Shown: in pieces, positions 5,116 to 10,466 of the stretch
Position numbering within the stretch: position 1 is the first letter of the stretch
Layout: each line of letters begins with the position of its first letter
Source of the DNA: Nitrososphaerales archaeon
Lineage (GTDB): Archaea; Thermoproteota; Nitrososphaeria; Nitrososphaerales; Gagatemarchaeaceae
DNA: 10,466 bases
NCBI GenBank assembly: GCA_030039515.1
Contig: JASHVT010000047.1
Location: forward strand, 1-10,466
Reading direction: 5' to 3'
Notes under the pieces: model-generated
Told to the model about the DNA's origin: nothing
The model's database searches: none
What the model saw: only the letters and a program-made list of their open reading frames with translations
Translations under genes and position numbers: made by a program

Positions 5116-5121
5116 TTATAG
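5116..5121 (+). promoter_or_regulatory. TATA box of the acyl-CoA dehydrogenase gene
   Basis: TTATAG is centred about 29 bases before ATG 5148, predicting a transcript that starts within about three bases of the ATG. GGAG directly abuts the ATG (5143-5146), too close to act as a ribosome site, which agrees with leaderless translation. Confidence 0.55.
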
Positions 5122-5147
5122 ACAAGACGGCGCAGCCTTCGCAGGAG

Positions 5148-6371
5148 ATGGAACAGCTCTTCCAGTCCGCAGTGGACGAGGTGTCGAGGCTGCTGGGCCT
5201 CGAGGAAAAGGAGCTGGCGATACTCGGGGACGCGGACGCGGCGGCCTCCGAGCTGGTCGTCTCCGAGTTCGAGAAGTATGTGGAGAGGAAGTACAACCCT
5301 GAAGTCCCGGTGGTGCTGAAGAAGCACAACCTCATGGGCGTCCCCATCAAGGAGGAGTACGGGGGACGCGGCGCGCGCCAACTCGTGCAGGCGCTCTTCC
5401 TCGAGCGGATGGGTCAGACCGGGATGGGGGTGATCACCTTCGCAGACGTGCACCAGTGCCTGGGGAGCCTGACGATCCAAGACTGGGGGACAGAGGAGCA
5501 GAAGCAAAGGTACCTGCCACGGGCGGCGAAAGGAGACGCCGTGCTGGCCTACGCCCTGACTGAGCCGGAGGCCGGCTCCGACCCCGGGAGCCTCAAGGCG
5601 ACGTACACGAAGGAAGGGAACGGCTTCAGGCTCTCCGGTTCGAAGTACCTCATCTCCAACGGCTCGGTCGCGACCAACCTCGTGACCTTCGCCTATCCCA
5701 AGGAGGGAGGGAAAGGTCCCACCGCCTTCATAGTCGACACCAAGGACAAGGGATATTCCGTCGACATGAGGCTGGAGGAGAAGATCGGCCTCTTCACGTC
5801 CGACACGTCCCTCCTCACATACGACGGGGCCTTCGTCTCGAAGGACGACATGCTCGGACCCGAGGGCAAGGGTTTCTCCGTCGCGTACTCGGCCCTCCTG
5901 AACGGCCGGATCGGGATAGGGTCGGGCTGCGTGGGCGTGATGGCGGACTGCCTCAACCAGGTGAAGGAGAGGGCGACGTCCCGGACGCAGCACGGCAAGC
6001 AGATAGGGAAGCACCAGCTGATCCAGAAGCACATCGCGTTCATCGAGTCGAGCCTCGAGGCCTGCAGATGGCTCGTCTACAGGGCTGCGATCAAGAAGGA
6101 CGAGTTCGAGAAGGACACCAAGAACATCCCCCTGCGGAACGAGGCTGACAGGCTCTCGGCCGTCGCCAAGTACATGGCGTCGAGGTGCGCCTTCGAGTCC
6201 GCGGACCACGCCGTCCAGTGCTTCGGCGGCTTCGGCTACTCGATCATGTCGCCGGTTGCGAAGCACTTCCTGGACACGCGCGTCGCAAGGATTTACGAGG
6301 GGACTGACGAGATAATGGAGCTGAAGATAGCTTCTTCCGTTCTGGGCAAGGACTTCGAAGCGTATAAGTAA
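5148..6371 (+). CDS. Acyl-CoA dehydrogenase
   Basis: A 407-residue FAD flavoprotein, slightly longer than the usual 380, that would oxidise an acyl-CoA to the 2-enoyl-CoA in fatty-acid or branched-chain amino-acid breakdown. The first family signature is complete at 136-148 (ALTEPEAGSDPGS), followed by SGSKYLISNGS (163-173). FAD-binding residues are in RTQHGKQIGKHQLIQ (279-293). The second signature begins at Q357 (QCFGGFGY), but residue 367 is Met where most members have an acidic residue. The catalytic base is E384 in YEGTDEI. The substrate chain cannot be deduced. The start is ATG 5148, fitted by TATA at 5116-5121; a longer reading to 4788 would overlap two genes. The last codons and stop contain the TATA box of the next gene. 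No acyl-CoA ligase, hydratase, thiolase or electron-transfer flavoprotein gene is in the window. Confidence 0.95.
   Translation: MEQLFQSAVDEVSRLLGLEEKELAILGDADAAASELVVSEFEKYVERKYNPEVPVVLKKHNLMGVPIKEEYGGRGARQLVQALFLERMGQTGMGVITFADVHQCLGSLTIQDWGTEEQKQRYLPRAAKGDAVLAYALTEPEAGSDPGSLKATYTKEGNGFRLSGSKYLISNGSVATNLVTFAYPKEGGKGPTAFIVDTKDKGYSVDMRLEEKIGLFTSDTSLLTYDGAFVSKDDMLGPEGKGFSVAYSALLNGRIGIGSGCVGVMADCLNQVKERATSRTQHGKQIGKHQLIQKHIAFIESSLEACRWLVYRAAIKKDEFEKDTKNIPLRNEADRLSAVAKYMASRCAFESADHAVQCFGGFGYSIMSPVAKHFLDTRVARIYEGTDEIMELKIASSVLGKDFEAYK
6363..6370 (+). promoter_or_regulatory. TATA box inside the acyl-CoA dehydrogenase stop
   Basis: TATAAGTA covers the Tyr and Lys codons and part of the TAA stop (TAT AAG TAA). 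Its centre is about 31 bases before ATG 6398, predicting a leader of about five bases. The CoxG-like gene can therefore be transcribed alone as well as by read-through. Confidence 0.5.
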
Positions 6372-6397
6372 AGTCGGGCTCACGGGCCCGCCTGCCC

Positions 6398-6862
6398 ATG
6401 CAGCTGCATCTCGACGGCTCCGACACGATAGGCGCACCGAGGGAGAGGGTCTACGCCCTGCTCACGGACCCGAGCTTCCTGGCGAGGTCGCTCCCCGACG
6501 CCGAGGACGTCAAGGTGCTCGACGCCTCCAGCCTCGAGGCCAAGCTGAAGCTCAGGGTAGCCATCGTCTCGAGCTCCATCAAGATGAAGATGACCGTGAA
6601 CAAGGACGAGCCCCCGGTGAAGGCCTCGCTCCTCGCCGAAGGGGCAGGGAGCGGGAGCAACCTCAAGATAAGCAGCGTGTTCACGCTGGCGGGCGACGAG
6701 AAGACCTCCATGAGCTGGTCAGCGGACGCGGAGATCACGGGCGTGATGGCGGGGCTGGGCTCCTCCCTCCTCAAGGGGTTCGCCACAAAGAAGGTCGCGG
6801 AGATATTCGGAGACATAACGAAGGCCGTCGAGAACTCCGAGAAGGGTACCACGATTAAATAG
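6398..6862 (+). CDS. CoxG-like SRPBCC protein
   Basis: A 154-residue protein of the CO dehydrogenase subunit G (CoxG) branch of the START/SRPBCC superfamily, which has a large hydrophobic pocket. Family landmarks are the opening strand and helix GAPRERVYALLTDPSFLARSLP (residues 12-33), alternating strands to about residue 112, and a C-terminal helix after VMAGLGSSLLKGFATKKV (116-133). Bacterial CoxG helps to anchor or mature molybdenum CO dehydrogenase; archaeal copies occur in many contexts, and no coxL, coxM or coxS is present here. It follows acyl-CoA dehydrogenase by 26 bases, so it might bind a lipid or acyl compound; that is inference. The start is ATG 6398, with TATA at 6363-6370. The gene ends in codons ATT AAA TAG that look like the next promoter. 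Confidence 0.85.
   Translation: MQLHLDGSDTIGAPRERVYALLTDPSFLARSLPDAEDVKVLDASSLEAKLKLRVAIVSSSIKMKMTVNKDEPPVKASLLAEGAGSGSNLKISSVFTLAGDEKTSMSWSADAEITGVMAGLGSSLLKGFATKKVAEIFGDITKAVENSEKGTTIK
6853..6861 (+). promoter_or_regulatory. TATA box inside the CoxG-like gene stop
   Basis: GATTAAATA covers the last two codons and the start of the TAG stop. Its centre is about 34 bases before GTG 6892, predicting a leader of about eight bases. It repeats the arrangement at 6363-6370. Confidence 0.45.
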
Positions 6863-6891
6863 AGTCCGGGGCTTGCGCCTCCGAGCCCAGA

Positions 6892-7836
6892 GTGACGCGC
6901 CTGTTCTTCACGACCGACGTTCATGCTTCAGACAGGTGCTTCAGGAAGTTCCTCAACGCCGCGAAGGTCTACAAGGCTGACTGCCTGATCCTCGGCGGGG
7001 ACATAACCGGCAAGGTGCTGGTCCCGATTGTCGAGCTAGGCGGCGGGACCTTCTCGGTCGAGCTCTTCGGCAAGCGCTCAGTGGTAGGGAAGGGTGCCCT
7101 GCCGGAGACACGGAAGGCACTTCTTGACGCCGGGCAGTACTCTTTCGTGACGACCCGCAAGGAGCTAGAGGAGATCAACGCCAGCCCTGCCCGCCGGGAC
7201 AAGGTCTTTGACGATGAGATGCTCTCCGTCCTGCGCACGTGGGTGGGCCTGGTCCAGGAGAGGCTCGGGGGGACCGGCGTCGTGTGCTATCTCTCACCGG
7301 GGAACGACGACAAGTTCCTCATAGACTCTGAACTGGTCGACGCGGGGCAGCTCGTGAACCCTGAAGGCAGGGTCGTGGCCCTGCCGGGAGGGTATGAGAT
7401 GATCACCCTGGGGTACGCGAACCCTACCCCCTGGAAGAGCCCGAGGGAGGTCAGCGAGGGGGAGCTTGGCGCGATGATCGAGTCGATGGCCGCGAAGATC
7501 TCCCGCCCGGGAGCTGCGATATACAACCTCCACGTCCCTCCCATCGACACCGAGCTGGACAAGGCTCCCGCCGTCAGCGCCGACCTCGGCTATGTGAAGT
7601 CGGGACTGGGCGTCAAGATCATCCACGCTGGGAGCTCGGCCGTAAGGTCTGCCATAGAGGCCCACCGGCCCATGCTCGGGCTCCATGGGCACATACACGA
7701 GTCGAAGGGCTTCGTCAGGCTGGGGAGCACGCTCTGCCTCAATCCCGGAAGCGAATACGGCGACGGGATCTTGAGAGGGGCCGTCGTGAGCCTTGAAGGC
7801 GAGAAGGTGAAGAACTTCCTTCTGACCAGCGGCTGA
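6892..7836 (+). CDS. Calcineurin-like metallophosphoesterase
   Basis: A 314-residue phosphoesterase with a two-metal site. The metal ligand motifs are in order: DVH (D9, H11), GGDITG (D37), GND (N138), H214 in YNLH, and GHIH (H267, H269). These would bind Mn, Fe or similar metals and cleave a phosphomonoester or diester; the substrate is unknown. The usual GNH[DE] motif reads GNDD, so the common general-acid histidine is absent, as in some YfcE-type relatives that read GNxD. The distance from D37 to N138 is about 100 residues, larger than usual, and holds a helical insert (about 72-125) that could shape the substrate site. The start is GTG 6892, three residues before the first strand. Its stop is only two bases from that of the convergent permease gene. 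Confidence 0.9.
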   Translation: MTRLFFTTDVHASDRCFRKFLNAAKVYKADCLILGGDITGKVLVPIVELGGGTFSVELFGKRSVVGKGALPETRKALLDAGQYSFVTTRKELEEINASPARRDKVFDDEMLSVLRTWVGLVQERLGGTGVVCYLSPGNDDKFLIDSELVDAGQLVNPEGRVVALPGGYEMITLGYANPTPWKSPREVSEGELGAMIESMAAKISRPGAAIYNLHVPPIDTELDKAPAVSADLGYVKSGLGVKIIHAGSSAVRSAIEAHRPMLGLHGHIHESKGFVRLGSTLCLNPGSEYGDGILRGAVVSLEGEKVKNFLLTSG

Positions 7837-7838
7837 GC

Positions 7839-8696
7839 CTAGTTGAACTCTTTCCTCTCGAACAGGTAGAGGCCGAGCGCCGAAGTCACGACGAAGTAGG
7901 CGAGCAGGATGACGAGCCCCTCGCCAACGCCGACATTGTAGACTGTCAATGTAATCACGTGCGCGCCGAACATCTCGGGGATTGTCTGGACGTGAGCGGG
8001 GTATGAAGCATCGAGCACGTTGCCGACGATCTGAGACGCATACGAAAGGACGAACCACGGCTCTATGCCCGCGAGATCTTCGACGAGGCTCTCTATCAAC
8101 GAGAAGGCGAAGAGGAGGAATATGGCGCTCACGAGGATCGAGTACGCTCCGCTCTTGAAAGACGAGCTCACGAGGAACGCGAACCCGAGGACGGCGAGCA
8201 GGTAGACCCAGTCGAAGAACGCAGACTCCCAGAACGCGAAAGGCACGGTGAAGCCGAAGTAGTAGACGCCGTTGGCGACCGTTATCAGGGTGAAGACGAC
8301 GAGGATTATCGACGCCGCTATGAGCGCCGCCGCGAACTTTCCAACGTATACGGAGGACCTCCTTACCGGGTTGGGAAGGACGAAGTACCCCGTCCTGTTC
8401 TGGAACTCGCTTGAGATCGCGTCGCCGCCGAAGAAGATCCCAGAGAGTGCAACGACAAACGTGGCGGACATCCCCCACCAGGTGGAGTAGAACGACAGAG
8501 GGTCGACCAAAGCCTCGACAGGCCTCTTGTAGGCGAACACGAAGGTGAGGATGGCGCTGATCACGAGCATGATGATCAGAAGTATCGCAAACCGCCGGGA
8601 CCTGATGTAGTCGAGGAAGGTGTACCTCGTGGTGATCGCGGCCTGCTCCATGCTCCCAGGGACCTCGCCCCATGTTTCCGGCTCTGGCTTCGCCAT
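7839..8696 (-). CDS. ABC-2 type transporter permease
   Basis: A 285-residue membrane protein with six predicted helices at about 36-56, 75-92, 120-141, 163-178, 184-205 and 259-279. The FFGGDAISSEFQNRTGYFVLPNPVRR region (88-113) between helices 2 and 3 is the coupling segment of the ABC-2 superfamily (GD.IS.E...gt...L..PV.R), which contacts the ATPase. The large outer loop between helices 5 and 6 (about 206-258) resembles that of NatB-like or gliding/export permeases. The substrate is unknown. ATG 8696 lies three bases after the stop of the ATPase gene, so the two are translated together and form the transporter. GGAG inside the end of the ATPase gene, 12 bases upstream, may be its ribosome site. 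Confidence 0.9.
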   Translation of the reverse strand: MAKPEPETWGEVPGSMEQAAITTRYTFLDYIRSRRFAILLIIMLVISAILTFVFAYKRPVEALVDPLSFYSTWWGMSATFVVALSGIFFGGDAISSEFQNRTGYFVLPNPVRRSSVYVGKFAAALIAASIILVVFTLITVANGVYYFGFTVPFAFWESAFFDWVYLLAVLGFAFLVSSSFKSGAYSILVSAIFLLFAFSLIESLVEDLAGIEPWFVLSYASQIVGNVLDASYPAHVQTIPEMFGAHVITLTVYNVGVGEGLVILLAYFVVTSALGLYLFERKEFN

Positions 8697-8699
8697 TTC

Positions 8700-9647
8700 C
8701 TAGAGCGTCTCCTTGATCAGGTCCAGGTATGCGTCTTCAAGCCCGGATATCGCAGGCCTGTAGCTCACGACCCCGATGTTGAGTTTGGCGAGCTCGCTCA
8801 GTATCGACTCCTGAGATGCCAGCCCGCCCGTGAATGTTATGCGCAGGTTCCGGTCGTCCATCCTCTCCGCAGACGTGACGTTCGCGATCGAGGCGACGCT
8901 CTTCTCCAGGACCCCGGCTCCGAGCGGCCTGATGAGGCCGACTTCCACTGTGTCACCGCCCTTTGAGAACTTCGTCGTGACGTTGGATATCGTGTCGTAG
9001 ACCAGCAGCTTGCCGTGGTCGATCATGGCTACCTCGTCGCAGACCTCGGACACTTCGCCGAGCAGGTGGGAGCTCATGAAGATCAGTCTGTTCCGCGACT
9101 TCAGCGCCTTTACGATGTCCCTCACTTCGCTCATCCCTCTCGGGTCCAGCCCGGTCGTGGGCTCGTCGAGGAGGAGGACGCTCGGGTCTCCTAGGAGGGC
9201 GGAGGCGATGTTGACGCGCTGTTTCATGCCTTTCGAGAACTTGCCTGTCCTCTTGTCGATCCACTCGCCCATCTTGACTTCTTCTATCACCTCTTCGATC
9301 TTCTTCCTTCTCTCAGACTTCGGGACGCCCCTGTGTGCGCAGATCAGCGAGAGTCCCTCCCTCGGAGTCAGGGAGGAGTATATCTCTGGCGTCTCTATCA
9401 CCGTGCCGACGTGGGCCAGGGCCTGCTTCTTCGAGGTGTGGACGTTCGCCCCGTTGATGAACGCATGCCCGCCGGTGGGCCGTATCAGGTCGGTGAATAT
9501 CTTCAGAGTCGTCGTCTTCCCCGCGCCGTTGGGCCCCAGGAATCCCACGCACTTCGACCCCTCGAGCTTGAGGTTGAGGTCCGACACCGCGTTGAACGTC
9601 CCGTACCTCTTGGATAGCCCTACGGCTTCGAGCGATGGGTTCGACAT
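8700..9647 (-). CDS. ABC-2 transporter ATP-binding protein
   Basis: A 315-residue ATPase subunit on the cytoplasmic face. Walker A is GPNGAGKT (38-45), the signature is FSKGMKQR (137-144), Walker B is VLLLDE (157-162), the D-loop GLDP (166-169) and the switch histidine H194 (SSHLL). The Q-loop position reads IETPEIYSSLT (84-94), with Glu in place of Gln, which is normal in the BcrA/NatA-type group and points to export of a drug, peptide or lipid. The last 90 residues form the extra C-terminal domain of this group. The start is ATG 9647, nine bases after the stop of the permease gene at 9657. It sits between two different permease genes and could serve one or both. Confidence 0.95.
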   Translation of the reverse strand: MSNPSLEAVGLSKRYGTFNAVSDLNLKLEGSKCVGFLGPNGAGKTTTLKIFTDLIRPTGGHAFINGANVHTSKKQALAHVGTVIETPEIYSSLTPREGLSLICAHRGVPKSERRKKIEEVIEEVKMGEWIDKRTGKFSKGMKQRVNIASALLGDPSVLLLDEPTTGLDPRGMSEVRDIVKALKSRNRLIFMSSHLLGEVSEVCDEVAMIDHGKLLVYDTISNVTTKFSKGGDTVEVGLIRPLGAGVLEKSVASIANVTSAERMDDRNLRITFTGGLASQESILSELAKLNIGVVSYRPAISGLEDAYLDLIKETL

Positions 9648-9656
9648 CCCGCTTAC

Positions 9657-10436
9657 CTACGACACTACCTTCCTGTAAAGGTACAGCGTGGCGCTAAGGG
9701 TGACCACTGCGATCAAGCCGATGAAGCCCAGCGCCTCGAGGATCTTGCTCCAGACGAATCCCGTCAGCACCAGCGCCCGGACGGCGTTCACGGCGTAGGT
9801 GATGGGATTGAGGTTCGAGACGGTCTGCATCCACTTCGGCATCAGCGAGGTGGGTATAAGTGCGGAGCTCATGAACAGCAATGGGAATGTGAGGATCCCG
9901 CCCAAGGCGAAAACCGTCTCTGCGCTCTTCGTCCTCAGACCGATGGTCAGGGAGATTCCAGACCAGGCGAGGCCGAAGAACGCGACTATCACGAAGATCA
10001 GAATCACGCCCGGGACGCCCGTCACGATCTTCGCGCCCAGCAGTATGGCCAACGCCAGTATGATCGCTGACTGAACCACCACCCTGAACGCGTCTGTCAG
10101 CAGCCTTCCCAACAGGATGGCGGCCCTGTTTACCGGGGTTACAAGCTCCTTCTCGAGGAAGCCAGACGTAAGGTCGTCCACGACGGAGGTCCCCGACTGG
10201 AGCGCACTGCTGAAGCCGTTCTGAAGGACGATGCCGGCCGTCGCGAAGCTCAGGTAGGACACGCCCGGGAACCCTCCCAGAGCGAGGAGCCCGCTTCCAA
10301 AGACGCTGAACAGCTGCGTGAAGAGCACGAGGAATATTATCGGCTGGAAGAGAGAGAAGAACAGCAGGATCGGGGTCCTGATGAGCTTCTTTACGGCTCT
10401 CACGAAGAGAACCTGTGTGTCCGAGATGAGGGACAT
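9657..10436 (-). CDS. ABC-2 type transporter permease, DrrB-like
   Basis: A 259-residue membrane protein with six predicted helices at about 21-46, 58-78, 118-135, 141-165, 174-196 and 232-254. Marks of the ABC-2/DrrB group are the amphipathic segment SGFLEKELVTPVNRAAILLGR (91-111) and the NLNPITYAVNAVRAL stretch (208-222) before the last helix. This subfamily exports drugs or polyketide/lipid-like compounds, but the substrate here is unknown. It differs clearly from the permease at 7839-8696 in length and in the position of its large loop. ATG 10436 directly follows the stop of the upstream gene, with GGAGGAGGAG four bases before it, a strong ribosome site. The natural partner ATPase is probably the gene that ends at 10437. 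Confidence 0.92.
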   Translation of the reverse strand: MSLISDTQVLFVRAVKKLIRTPILLFFSLFQPIIFLVLFTQLFSVFGSGLLALGGFPGVSYLSFATAGIVLQNGFSSALQSGTSVVDDLTSGFLEKELVTPVNRAAILLGRLLTDAFRVVVQSAIILALAILLGAKIVTGVPGVILIFVIVAFFGLAWSGISLTIGLRTKSAETVFALGGILTFPLLFMSSALIPTSLMPKWMQTVSNLNPITYAVNAVRALVLTGFVWSKILEALGFIGLIAVVTLSATLYLYRKVVS

Positions 10437-10466
10437 CTATCTCCTCCTCCCCCACCTTCCGCCCAT
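10437..10466 (-). CDS. 3' end of an upstream gene, partial
   Basis: The last nine codons read MGGRWGRRR and end in a TAG directly followed by the permease ATG. The rest lies outside the window. The fit to an operon (zero spacing) and the DrrA-DrrB gene order known elsewhere make an ABC ATPase the best guess, but nothing in nine codons shows this. The Arg codons AGG AGG AGA supply the Shine-Dalgarno sequence of the next gene. Confidence 0.5.
   Translation of the reverse strand: MGGRWGRRR
10441..10450 (-). promoter_or_regulatory. Strong Shine-Dalgarno sequence of the DrrB-like gene
   Basis: Minus strand GGAGGAGGAG, ending four bases before ATG 10436. The repeated GGAG gives registers four, seven or ten bases from the start. 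It is the best ribosome site in the window, as expected for a gene inside an operon rather than a leaderless one. Confidence 0.6.

Noticed and set aside
4857..6437. A 526-codon open frame on the minus strand opposite acyl-CoA dehydrogenase
   Set aside because: Its only family-like part is the C-terminal zinc ribbon. The rest is Arg/Leu/Val/His-rich, typical of the antisense frame of GC-rich genes, and the plus strand carries the complete dehydrogenase motifs.
7294..8673. A 459-codon minus-strand frame over the phosphoesterase and permease genes
   Set aside because: It overlaps two genes with clear motifs and has Arg/His-rich, low-information composition with no domain.
9010..9678. A 222-codon plus-strand frame opposite the ABC ATPase
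   Set aside because: It is the antisense of Walker and signature motifs and shows no domain of its own.
1..10466. CRISPR arrays, insertion sequences, attachment sites and defence genes
   Set aside because: No regularly spaced repeats, transposase or integrase motifs, long terminal inverted repeats or known defence domains were seen on either strand. Gene composition is uniform along the window.

Overview
The window looks like a high-GC archaeal chromosome. Most genes have an A/T-rich TATA box about 25-34 bases before the start codon and little or no 5' leader, and several start with TTG or GTG. Gene families (a UspA protein, an archaeal-style endonuclease III, a MazG-like pyrophosphohydrolase, a CoxG-like protein, an ArsR-like regulator beside a three-helix membrane protein) and a four-helix membrane protein that I recall as thaumarchaeal suggest Thermoproteota, perhaps Nitrososphaeria (Thaumarchaeota). 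The domain call is well supported. The lineage is inference. I see no tRNA, rRNA, CRISPR array, insertion sequence or phage gene.

Layout. 69-392 (+): small conserved-looking hypothetical protein. 393-472: convergent gap packed with GC-rich hairpins. 473-1172 (-): winged-helix regulator followed by a three-helix membrane protein with its own promoter. 1316-1858 (-): four-helix membrane protein, divergent from 2022-2477 (+), a universal stress protein. 2599-4860 (+): a compact run of hypothetical protein, NAD-dependent epimerase/dehydratase, endonuclease III and MazG-like pyrophosphohydrolase. 4857-5066 (-): small zinc-ribbon protein. 5148-7836 (+): acyl-CoA dehydrogenase, CoxG-like protein, metallophosphoesterase. 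7839 to the window end (-): ABC-2 exporter genes, permease - ATPase - permease in transcription order, preceded by the last nine codons of another gene.

How the genes may work together. The ABC genes are almost certainly one operon (spacings 0, 9 and 3 bases). The epimerase overlaps the genes on both sides and probably shares a transcript with the hypothetical gene before it and endonuclease III after it. From acyl-CoA dehydrogenase to phosphoesterase the genes are only 26-29 bases apart, yet each has a TATA-like sequence, twice built into the stop codon of the gene before.

The most notable unexplained signal is a 12-base element, GGAAACGACCCC on the minus strand. It occurs twice, both times exactly five bases before the TTAAA core of the promoter of a small membrane protein gene. 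The two copies lie on either side of the regulator gene. This suggests a small regulon controlled by one DNA-binding protein, perhaps that regulator.
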